The notes under the pieces were generated by a model, which was not told the DNA's origin, did no database searches, and saw nothing but the letters and a program-made list of their open reading frames with translations. 64,000 nucleotides of DNA from Cololabis saira (taxonomy: Eukaryota; Chordata; Actinopteri; Beloniformes; Belonidae), in contig NC_084590.1 of NCBI RefSeq assembly GCF_033807715.1, positions 35,739,505 to 35,803,504 on the forward strand, in the 5' to 3' direction. This document shows, one piece after another, positions 11,704 to 23,700 of the stretch. Within the stretch, counting starts at the first letter, position 1, and each line of letters begins with the position of its first letter. A program made the translations under genes and the position numbers.

Positions 11704-14700
11704 CTATCTTATATCTTATATCTTTATAATATGCAGAAATAGCTCAATGTTTAGTGTGTTTCATTAGACATGGAGGCTTTGTCTTACTGAGGCTGAACTA
11801 CACTTTTCTTTCAGGGCATCATATGGCCAGAGGTAATCACAGGAGTCGTGGTGAATCTTCTTAACGCCCTCGTCAACTACATTGTTCTCTTCCCCTTAAA
11901 AATGGGAGTGGAGTGAGTATTTTTATTGGATTGCACATGACTTTGTCAATATTATATGTACAGCTTGAATAACACAATTGCTGGATACTCTTGGCAGAGG
12001 ATCTGCTATTGCCAATACCCTCTCCCAGTTCTCCATGGCGGGGATCCTCTATGCTTATATCATGTGGAAAGGACTTCACAAGGCCACCTGGGGAGGTGAG
12101 TCAGTCACACCGAACAACAGTGACCTTTCATTCAACCTGAGGCTCAGATTTTCTCCATCAGATTGTGTTGTAAAGAGTTATTGCAGTGATTAAGAAAACA
12201 GAAGACAGTGTGGTTGAGAAAGCCAGAACTCCATGAAGAGCTCACTGAACTGTTAGAATTACACAAACTGTGATAGATAATCACATAATCAAAATAGGTG
12301 TGTTACAAAAGTGTGTTATTATCTTACTGCATAAATAGAGGACAGGACTGATAACACACATGTGGAAACACAGGCAGTGTTGTAAAAGGACTTTTACTAA
12401 CTTTTGAAGATGAAAACTCTTATGGTTAACCAGGGAACAGAGTCCAAAGTGTAAAGTTGGTAAGCGGGCCACAATATAGGCAGTAGGTCAGAACAACTCC
12501 AGGTGACTTTATCAGGAAGAAGCAACAAAACGGTCAAAGGTAACAGGCAAGACAGCTGGAGCCAGACACGTAAAATCCTGTAGTTACTCAAAGGCCTGAA
12601 TGTGCGTCTGCATTTTTTTTTTGTCAGATTTGAGTTTGGTGCTCAGATTTATGGACATCAAATGTTACATAAATACTCACATAAGTTTGATTTTTAACTC
12701 CCATTTCTAATCATGAATGGATGCAGATACGCCCCCTGCTTGTCCATTCATTCATCCATTCATTCTCCTGCTTCATTCCTATTAAGGATCATGGGGGACT
12801 GGGGCCTCACCCATCTGTCCTCAGGTGTCCTCAGGCAAAACACACCAGTAGCAGCATGCCAGTTTGTTACTATTCCCCAACTTCATGTATAATTTGCATG
12901 TATATATTTTGGCCTCAAAATAAAAAGATATCACAGTGAAACTTAGAGCAGCTTTACTCAGTATGAAATTGAAAGTGAGGCAACGGGAAAGAGCTTGGTT
13001 TTATTTGGTGTCACAATGGGGGGGGGGGGGGTAAGATTATCAACAAGAGAGACTCGCATGAACAACATGACTGTGTCTGGTGACCCATTTGTGGCCTGTA
13101 ATACTGGGTCAACCAGGAACTCCTCTAAAACAGATCATGAAAAGCCTAAAGCATCTATCAGTCGCTGCCAAAAAATTAGAGCAATCTCCAGACATTCATT
13201 AAGTTTCTTATTTTTCTTTTTTTTTAAAGTTATTGCGTTATGTTTCTTCTACTTTTTTGTACCTATACGCCAGCATCAGGGTGGACAGCATAGAAAGAAT
13301 TTAATTGCACAGAGAACTTGCTTTCCTGTTGTATATGACATAAACATCTTGAATCTTAAAGGGGACCTATTATGAAAAACATGTTTTCTCTTGCTTTAAC
13401 ATATATAAAGGGGTCTCCCCACAGCCTGCCAACTCAGAGAAGGAGGAAAGCAACCAAATTCTGCAGTGTCTTTATGTCAAGGATGGTTGTTTGAGGACCC
13501 AGACGAAGGAGAGCGGGAGGCAGGAGTTCCAAAAAACAGGGTTTATTTAACAAAAAAACAAGAACCAAAAGCGCTGCTTGGCAGGATCAAAAAGGACCAG
13601 GATCATGAACAGGAAAAGTGAAGACGAGAACATGGAGGGAGCAAACAGTACGGACCAACAGGGAGCAGGGAAAGACCAGACCAGATATACACAGGGGATA
13701 ACAAGACACAGGTGGGAACAATCAGGGCAGATGGAAAACAGGCGGGGCAGAACAGAAAACACAACTGGGGCAAATGTCAAACTCTGACATAACCCCCCCT
13801 CAGGGAAAGATCCCAGATGTCCCCATGAAAACCTCACCCAGGGTGGGCGGGGGGGACCCGGAGGAGGGCCCAGGCCAACACACGGCCAAAGTTCCGGGGG
13901 CCGTCCTCGGGGCCGGGCAGACCGGCGAGACAGCTCGGGGGGTCGTCCTCGAGGCCTAGGCTTGGGTCTTGGCGTGGACCTTGGCCTGGGCTATGGTGTG
14001 GGGCTTGGACTCGGCGTGGGGCTTGGACTCGGCATGGGGCTTGGACTCGGCATGGGGCTTGGACTCGGCATGGGGCTTGGACTCGGCATGGGGCTTGGAC
14101 TCGGCATGGGGCTTGGACTCGGCGGGAACTTGGACTCGGCGGGGAACTTGGCTTGGGGGCAGGCAGGATACGAGGAGCCGGCTGAGGGGGAACCCGGGTC
14201 CTCGGCGCTGGCTGAGGGGGAACCCGGGTCCTCGGCGCTGGCTGAGGGGGAACCCGGGTCCTTGGTGCTGGCCGCGGGGGGTCCGGGACCACCCCCGAAA
14301 CAGGAACAGAGTGAGGTGTGTCCAGGACCCCCACCAGAACAGACTGGGGCTGGCGCCGCCGTCGTCTCCCCTGGGGCTGAGAACACCCGGGCCCCCTCGA
14401 GCCAGGCGTGTTACCCAGAAGGGAGATTCCTCCTCCTCCTCCTCCTCCTCAGGGTCCTGCCAACCAAGAATCGAGAGTTCTGCCTCTCTGTAGACATATT
14501 GCCAGAAGGCAAAACTTTCTCCCGCTGGGTCCATGCTGGTCAGTCCGTTCCGTCAACGATGGTTGTTTGAGGACCCAGACGCAGGAGAGCGGAAGGCAGG
14601 AGTTCCAAAAAACAGGGTTTATTTAACAAAAAAACAAGAACCAAAAGTGCTGCTTGGCAGGATCAAAAAGGACATGGAGGGAGCAAACAGTACGGACCGA

Positions 14701-17700
14701 CAGGGAGCAGGGAAAGACCAGACCAGATATACACAGGGGATAACGAGACACAGGTGCGAACAATCAGGGCAGATGGAAAACAGGCGGGGCAGAACAGAAA
14801 ACGCAACTGTGGGAAATGTCAAACTCTGACACTGTACTGCCGCCCGGATGAGCCATCCAGTGTGATGTGGCTTCTACGAGCCGATCAGATTCTGCTCCCT
14901 TTCATTACGTAACCAAAATGCAATTTGCATCGGTTGACCTCCGATGCGTGAAACCACGCCCACAACTAACTCTGGCCGGAACAACAACAACAACAACTCC
15001 GCCGGCCGGAGCTTCCGCCATTTTTCCGTAGCGGTGTATCGCGTCATTCAGGCAGCCAATCAGCACAGTGCATCATTATCATAGCCTCCCCGTCCACTCA
15101 GAATCCCGCATAGAGAATGAGGTTAGAGAGTGGGAAGATAAAGACATGGCTCAGAGTCTGAATTTCTAATCCAATCAAAAGCTTGTTTTTAAGACATCCA
15201 AGGCCTGTTTAAAATAGGTATTAGATGCCATAATAGTTCCCCTTTAACGTGGTACACGTCCGTTACACACGGCTGCAGCTCGACACAGCACCCACAACGA
15301 CAAAATAAGTAAAATAACAACGACAAGAGTGACAAAGAAAAAAAAATATGACACAAATCACTATCACAGCTCTGCAGTGAAATAGTTTGCTTAGTTTCAT
15401 GTTAAAGCAGCTCAAAGGAGCATCTGATTTTAAATTCAGCAGGTCCCCATATTTGCGTGGAGGTGAAGTCACTTTTATGACACTGAGATTTGTTTGGTCT
15501 TTATATTGGTCCTTCTAATTTTTTCTTCCATCATTACTTTCTTCAGTCTCAGTTGCATCTGCCATGATTGTTTGTTGTAGCTCTGGGAGTGAGGTTCATG
15601 TGACTCAGTGCTGCAAAGTGATACGTAGGTGTGGCAGGAAACGGCAATGTGAGGCCAAAGTTAGGGAGCCCTTATATTTTTTGATTGTATTTCAGAGGTC
15701 TCAGAAATTCATGTATCAAATATGAGACATCTGGCATCATGGGGTTTGATGAAAGTGAATTTTTAGATCTCAAGAATGGTCGTTGCACCTTCTCAAGACA
15801 TATTCTTCCTTGTTCAATAACAATTTGTGAATAGGAACAGGCATATGCAGAGTTTTCTCCGTGTGGGTCCAGGATCACAAAAAGCTCAATCAAAAGTTTA
15901 TACAGATGGCAAGGATGTCAGAGCTCTGCTGGTCTATTAGGACGGACGAGATGACGAGATGATGGATAGATAGTGATTAACGGCTCAATCATTAACAGTG
16001 TGATAGTGTGATTTCTTCTGTTTTCTTATTTATTTTAAGTCACATGTAAGTTGTTGCTGTGTTATGTATATGTGTGTTTGCTTTGTTTTGTTTTTTTGCC
16101 ATAGGCTGGAGTAAGGAGTGCCTCCAGGACTGGGGCTCATACATCCGTTTGGCTATCCCCGGCATGGTTATGATGTGTGCTGAGTGGTGGACTTATGAGA
16201 TTGGAGGTTTTCTGGCAGGTAAGATTATGGTTTCAGAGTTTACACGTTCACTGAAACTGGTCCAGGTTCTAATAGCTGCCTGTCTTTTGCAGGTCTTATA
16301 AGTGAAGTGGAACTTGGAGCTCAGTCAGTTGTGTATGAGCTGGCAAGTGTTGCTTACATGGTGAGCTCAGTCATGCAAAACAACTATCTCTCCGACAAAC
16401 ACTGAATACATAACACATATTTCTATGTATGAGAGAAACGATGTACCGATACATTCACTTCGTGCAATATTCTTTCGGTAGTTCCCTTTGGGTTTCAGTG
16501 TGGCGGGAAGCGTGAGGGTTGGAAACGCTCTGGGAGCTGGAGAAACGGAGCAGGCCAAGCTGTCTGCAAAGACCGCCATGTTCTGTGCAGGTCAGTATGT
16601 AGATATGATGAAAAATATGTAACAATGCTGCATATGTGACTGAAAGATACTTGGATGTAAATGGAAAAAAAGACAGTGAACACTTTCTTCTCCCCTTGGT
16701 ATAATCGTAAGTTGCACCTTCAGCTGGGGATAGCTTTCAGCTTTATAGAGACAGTATTTACTCTGGCTGTAATATTGTCAAGCTAAATTCAAGTTGCTCT
16801 TTACTGCAGGGTTGGTGTCTGTATGCTTGTCAGTTCTCATCGGCAGCCTGAAGGACCACATCTCGTATATCTTTACATACGATGAGTAAGTGGAAGTTGA
16901 ACATTAAAGTCCCCTACTGTTACTGTATTAAGAAAAAAGGAAACACTCTCAAGTGTGTCTTAAAGTCACACAAAGTTGGCCTCAACTCTTCTTCTACAAC
17001 CTTTAACCACTACATTATTCATTATCTACACAGAATTTTGTGAACTTTGCATACATATTTGTTTATACATTAACTCGATGTAAATGTTTGTAGCAGTTAA
17101 ATCAGTTACTGTGCAGCATCACTAAAACACCTGGGTTCAGATGAAATACACTTTTTCTGCTTGTAAAAATATGTTCAATTGGAGTCTCTCTTCTTTCAGA
17201 CTAATCAGAGAAAGAGTTGCAGACATCGTTTCTTTTTATGCTCCATTCCTGTTCCTAGATGCCATAAATGCAAGTATCTTTGAAACTATTCCAAATAATA
17301 TCTTGTGATCTTCTGGTATATTTACATATTTATTCCATTCATGTAGTTTTTTTGGGCCGATTGTAATCACGTTTGTTCTCTATGCAGGCTGCCTGTGCTG
17401 GTATCATAAGAGGAGCAGGTAAACAGAACGTAGGAGCTATCTGCAACATTTTGGGATATTATGGCGTTGGTTTTCCTGTTGGGGTGCCACTGATGTTCGC
17501 AGCTAAATTAGGAATCAAAGGTAGGGTCTACAGAGCCAAAGTGGGGCTTAAAGGTGACATATTATGGCATTTAATGTATATTTTAAACAGGCCTTGAATG
17601 TCTTAAAAACAATCAAAAGCTTGTTTTTCTACATAAATGAGGAATTCAGCCTCTGGGCCATGTCTCTATTTTTACCGCTTCTAACCTCCTTTTCTGTGAG

Positions 17701-20700
17701 TGATTCTGAGGGGCGGGGAGGCTATGATAATGAGGCTCTGTGCTGATTGGCTGCCTGAATGACGTGTAGCAGGGGAGGGCACAAAGCCTCGCTCTGGGCA
17801 GAAGAGCCGGCTGCGTTCACTATTAAACCGCGTCCCATGCGAGCAAGCGTCAGCGACAAAATCAATTCCATTGCTTTATTTTCTATTGGACTGTCCTAAC
17901 TGGACGTGAGTTTAACAGTTTCAGTGTGGACAGAGAGCGTCGGATGTCACGCAGCTCGACACGATAGTCGGACGCTCTCATGCAGTTATGACACGGTGTA
18001 AACGACTCCCTGGGATCTTAAAGCCTGAATCACGGTTCTACGTTAAATCGACGCGTACCCTACGCCGTAGGCTCTGTGTTGGTGTAACGTGGAACCATAA
18101 ATCAGCCTTTAGTTACCCGAAGGGGGAACGGTTCACCTCGTCTTCACACTAATTCACACAGGAAGATTTAATTGAATTCTAAACAGGTACACCACAGTTA
18201 TTTACTCCGATTCCTCATCATTTCATTTTTTATGATACAAGACAAATGAATCATGTTAACTGTAAAGAAATCACAACACTGAATGTTCACAAATGGAAAC
18301 TTTATTGTTAAAAAAATAAAACATAAGTTGTATATAAATAACATTTATGCACTATTGCTGGCTCAAGGAAGGACCGTGCAAGGTGTCGTTGAACAGCTTC
18401 CGGTGCTTGGAAGATCTGAAAACCATAAACAGAAAAAAATGTATTACTAATAAGCCTCCGGTGTTACCTAACGAGTAACGCCGGAGCTAAGCTAAATACT
18501 TAGCCCATGCAAAGATCATACGTGTAAACAAATATAGATAACATAAAAAATTTACGTCACTTACCGCTGACTCGTGTGCAGTTGCCGGGTCCGTACTGTT
18601 GGTACTGATCCTTTTATGAGGGTAAGTGTTGATGCAAAACCTCATTTTTACTGTCTCTCGTTGTTGAAACAGCCACACAATACACTGCTTCGAAACAATG
18701 GTGGAAGCTCCGGCCAGCGGAGTTAGTTGTGGGCGCGGTTTCATGCGGCGGAGGCCGACCTATGGAAATCGCTCCCGTCGTTACGTACGGGAGCAGAATC
18801 TGAACGGCTCGTAGAAGTCACATGACACTGGAAGGATCCTCCGGGCGGCTGTACAGACACTGCTTGGTTGCTTTCCTCCTTCTCTGAGTTTGCAGGCTGA
18901 GGGGAAACCACTTTATATATGTTAAAGCAAGAAAAAACTTGTTTTTCATAATAGATCCCCTTTAAGAATTTGAGTTCACCATCTTTTTTTAGGAGTTAGA
19001 ATGCAATAACTAATAGTAAAATGAAAAAGCTTTTTTTTTTAATATTCCCCAGGTCTGTGGGCAGGCTTGTTTTTGTGCGTATCACTGCAATGCACATTCC
19101 TGGTTTTCTATATGAGCAGGTTGAACTGGAAGACGGTCACAACTGAGGTTTGTAATCAGAGGTAAATGCTCGTCTAACTCGCCCAGGGATGGTGCTTTAT
19201 GAACATTTGGATATGTTTTTCTTCCAGGCACTGACACGAGCGGGGGTGTGTGACAGCTCCACTGATGCAGGTAACAGACTTGCATGAACAACTTTTTATC
19301 ATATTGTTACCCTGGAGGAAGTATTCATGTTTGCTCTGTACCTGCATCAGGAAACCTTACACCTGAAAATCTGAATGTATTAACCTTGTTTATGTGTTTT
19401 TAGATAGGTGTCAGCTGTGAATTTTCTGGTACTGATAAATACCGGATGAATACTGGAGTCTATTTTCCTAGAAACATACTTCTATAACAGATGCTCCATG
19501 AAAAGGCATGAAAAGTGGAGTTTAAAAGCTGTATCGGGTTCAGATTTAAACAACACGAGAGCTTTGCGATAAGAAAAGATTTCTTTGATATTTAACACCA
19601 ACGGTGAAGTGCAGTATACTTTCAGCGTATAACCCTGGAAGCAGAGGTGGAAAAAGTATAAAAATATTGTACTTAAGTAAAAGTAGAAATTTTCTGCTTG
19701 AAAATTACTTAAGTAAAAGTAAAAAGTACCCATTAAGAACATTACTTAAGTAAAAGTATAAAAGTACCTCAAATTAAATATAATAAAGTACCAAAAGTAC
19801 ATGGTGTAAAATGTACTTAAGTACAAAAGTAAAAAGTACAAAATACAAAATTGAAAGTACAAAATTATTTTCAAAAGGATTGCAAAGAAATGAAGTCCCA
19901 ACATTGTCATGCTGTCGAAAGTGGCTTTATTCCAAGAATTTGCTTACAACTCTAAATAATGGTGATATTATTCTGACCTCTTTAGCGTTTGTTTCCATGA
20001 CCCCATTTTAATTTCTCCCTTTGCTCATCACTGCTGCTCTACCCCATTGGCCCCGCTGACAGGTCCACCCCCAGCCTGTAGTATGCAGTGATAAAATTAA
20101 GCAACCCCAGCTAAAGGAGGATGAAGGAGACTCTTGAACTGATTGAACTTTTAAATACCAAAACCACCTTAGGGGTGGAATGAAAGAATGGTGCCCATGG
20201 ACACGCGTCGGCTGCCACTCGGTCCTCGTCGGTCCTTGACGCGACGGCGGTTCCTCCGGCGTTCCGGCCCGCCTCTGCGGCGCAGCTCCCCCTCCTTCTC
20301 GGTATGGAGGCCGAGTCGCCCCGTCCGCCCCAGGTGTCTCGTCACGGAGCCGCCGCCGGGCAATCACGGGCAATTCACGCGCCCCCCTTCCTTCCCGTCC
20401 GCCTTATGGTTCCATGTCAAATCGCCGCGCACCATACGCCGTAGGCTATAAAAAAAAACTGCTTCTGAAAATGTTGCTGACATATTAAAAAGGGTACGAG
20501 TGTAGCTTTGATTCATGGTTCAGCTTACTACTTACCGTAGGCTACGCCGTATGGTGCGTGTCGCCCGTACCCTACGCCGTAGCTCTGCGCCGGTGTAACG
20601 CGGAACCATAAATCAGCCCCCGCTGTGCTGTTCTCACGGCAATAGCCTACATTTTCATTTAATGTAAGACTTTAATTTGTAGCGAGTAACGACGTGTCAA

Positions 20701-23700
20701 ATTTTAAACATAGCGGATTAAAAGTACGATTTTTTTCCTTGAAAATGTAACGAAGTAAAAGTAAAAGTACAGAAAAATGAAAGTATCAATAAAAGTACAA
20801 ATTGTTGTACCGACATTCTCGCTTTCTTCCCCGCGAGTGTAACTACAAGCTCTCCTCAGTCAGCCCGACCAGATCTGTTCCCTGCTTTAGCTCACAGACG
20901 AGCCGTGAAGGACGTCGTCGCCGAGCGCAGGACTTCGGCTCTGCCGTCGGCATTCACTGAGGAATATTGTGTGTCTTAACGCAATTTCAGACTGGTAGGT
21001 CGCCCTGTCAGTCTGCTATTTTTAGCCCGGGTGAAGCTTGTTCCCCGGTGCCCGCAGCTTACGCCTGCTAACTCGTGTTTAGGACCAGCTAGTAGCCCTT
21101 ACCCCCTACTAGCCTGTCTGTCGAGGGGATAGCTAACGCGTCGAGGCCAGCTCATTCCCGTCAGTCTAGCAGTTTACACCTGCTAACTCCCTCCCGACAC
21201 TTTTACCACAGGGAGCCACGTCAAGGCGGCTTTTTTCCCGGTCTCATGGCGACAGCCTTCGGGAACGAGTGCCGGGAAAACTCCTGACTCCTGACCGGCT
21301 CGAGCAGGACGTGCTGATGTGCGGCGGAGGAGAGGAGGAAGACGACGCTGCGTCTGACCTCCTCGCCGACGATCATGACGAGGATGATGATGACGCCATC
21401 CTCCCTCAGCAGTCCAGGCCTACCAGCGCTCAGAGCGGCTCTCTCATCCAACGTCAATTTTAATGACGTCTGCAAGTGGGCTGCGGCTAGACTTGGCCTC
21501 GAGTGGCCGGCTCCCCAGGCCGGCCAAGGACCCGAAAGGGATTTCCACGACGGGAAAGTCCTTCCCACCTCAAAGGCGCTGCCAAACAGCTCTTGCCTGC
21601 GGTCCCAGCGTGCGTCAGGGAGATGAAGCGCTACTGGGATAAGCCTCTGAGAGACAGAGTGCCCCGGTTTTTCAGGGCTGGATGTCCAGGGCATGGAGGA
21701 GATGGGGCTCTCCGGGCCGCCGCCGGTGGAACCGTCTGTCGCCTCCCACTTCCACCCTGACCGCCGTGCAACCTTGCCCCTCCCTCCCTGGGAAAATGGA
21801 TAGGCTCACAGGCTCCATATACCAGAAGGTTTATAAATCCTCAGCCCAGGCTGTGAGGGCGCTTAATGTCGTCACGCTCCTCTCTGCTTACCATGCAGAG
21901 CTACTGGTGGACATGGGGCAACAGCTCGACTCGGGCTCCCCCAACCAGGATGTGTGGGAGGAGATCTGCATCACCACCGATCTCATCCTCCGTAGGTCCC
22001 GGGGTGCTGTGCAGGGGTGTGGCAGCTCCATGGGCCTCCGCCACAAACCGTGGGGCAAGCAGTCCTTTGCCGCGGCTAAAAACCGCCCTTCTAACCCTTC
22101 GGACGGGAGGAAGAGGCGTGCCACCTGATTCACCTCACCATTCTGGGGGGACTTGGCACCAGCACCTGGAGGTTCCTGTCCTTTCCCCCTCGTGACAGAT
22201 GCACTGACCCTCCCTCCACCCGCAAAATGGAGGAGAGCGCCAGATGCTTTAATCTGTCCTCAAAAGTACTGCGTGGCGGCCTTTTCTGTTCCCCCGACCC
22301 ACAGCCACTTATCAGTTCGAGCACACGTTCCCCCGGTGCTACCTGTTTCACCCCCCCTCCAGCCCAGTTCTGGCCTGGAAGGAGGGGGCTCATCCTGGAT
22401 CTGCGGGTTCTGAACTCTTATTTGAGAAGATACACGTTCAGAATGCTCACTCTCACAGTGTTGTCTTGAGTCATACGTTCAGGCGATTGGTTTACTTCAA
22501 TCGACTTGAAGGATGCATACTTCCACGTCCATATGCTCCCAGTGCGCAGGAAACTTCTCAGGTTCGCCTATCAGGGCACGGCCTACGAGTACATGACACT
22601 TCCATTTGGCTGTCACTAGCTCCGAGGGTGTTCACCAAGTGCGTGCAGGCCGCTTTGAATCCTCTGAGGGATTCGGGGCTGAGGATTCACTCGTATATAG
22701 ACGATTACCTCCTCTGTTCGGACATGGAAGCCCTGTCGGCCCGAGATTCAGCTACTCTGATAACTCATCTCACAGGGTTGGGTTTCAGAATAAACTATGC
22801 AAAGAGCTGTCTGACGCCAACCCAGCACATAGAAAATCTGGGCATTTCGATAGACTCTCTCTTTCAGAGCCACTCTGACAGACAGGCGGAGTGAGAAGTT
22901 TCATCAGTGTCTGTCTCGCTTCAGTGAGGGACGCACGGTGCAGTTCAGGGGGTGTCTCAGTCTTCTGGGCTCGATGGCTTCGCTGTTAGCAGTGGTCCCG
23001 TTAGGCCTGCTGAAAATAAGAGATTTCCAGCCTTGCTACGTTTATGCCCCCGAAGTCACCGCTCCCGCCCGGTTACGGTGACGGCAGCTTGCCCCGCGGC
23101 TCTGAGCCAATGGCGGGACCCGGGTCTCTTCAGCCAGGGAGCCCCACTCGGGTATGTGTTACAGAGGAAAGTGATTACATCCGATGCCAGCCCGACCGGC
23201 TGGGGATCTGTTCACGAGGGCAGATCGGTGAACGGAATGTGGCCGTTACAGCTGCGCGGTGCCCACATAAATTATTTGGAGCTGCTGGCGGTGTTTCTGG
23301 CTCTGAAACATTTTCTGCCCTTCCTCCAGGGCTGTCATGTTCTGGTAAGGAGCGACAATTCCACGACGGTGGCTTATATAAACCACCAGGGAGGGACCCG
23401 CTCCCTGCGGCTGCACAAGCTGGCTCACACCCTGTTAACTTGGAACAGCGAGCATTTGCTGTCTCTGCGCACTCACACGTCCCGGGCAGGTTGAACACAG
23501 GGGCGGATCTCCTCTCGAGAGGAAATCCCGTGTACGGCGAGTGGGTCCTCAATCGCCAGGTGGTGAGACAAATTTGGGAGAGATACGGCCAGGCCCCCGT
23601 AGATCTCTTCGCATCGCGAACAAAGGGTCAGTGTCCTCTGTTCTTCTCTCTATATATATCTCCCACTCTGGCGAGAGCGAGGGAGCATCACCTCTCAGTA

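Larger units (their letters stand above)
13476..14831 (-). mobile_element. Short LTR retroelement 2 (complete, non-autonomous, TRIM-like)
   Basis: 1356 bp. LTRs at 13476-13789 (314 bp) and 14551-14831 (281 bp). The left copy has an extra block of about 33 bp. Flanked by CTTTA (13471-13475) and CTGTA (14832-14836), one mismatch; the uninterrupted MITE copy at 51429 reads CTGTA at this site, which confirms the duplication. On the minus strand the interior starts GAACGGACTGACCAGC then ATGGACCCAGCGGGAG, and ends with a CCTGAGGGGGGGTTA polypurine tract next to the LTR. It encodes [20 protein letters not shown], an E-run, [10 protein letters not shown] repeats and ESKPHA repeats, with frame breaks. 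No pol genes. Confidence 0.85.
13360..15243. mobile_element. piggyBac-type MITE copy 1, interrupted by a short LTR element
   Basis: Left end AGGGGACCTATTATG, right end CATAATAGTTCCCCT, flanked by TTAA at 13356-13359 and 15244-15247. Split at 13476-14831 by LTR element 2. The interior matches copy 3 (GAAGGAGGAAAGCAACCAA; CGGCCGGAGCTTCCGCCAT). No transposase. TTAA target choice is the piggyBac hallmark. Confidence 0.8.

Noticed and set aside
13547..13837. 96-residue minus-strand frame starting [10 protein letters not shown]
   Set aside because: It crosses from the element ORF end into the LTR; only the WGHLGS part is shared with element 1.
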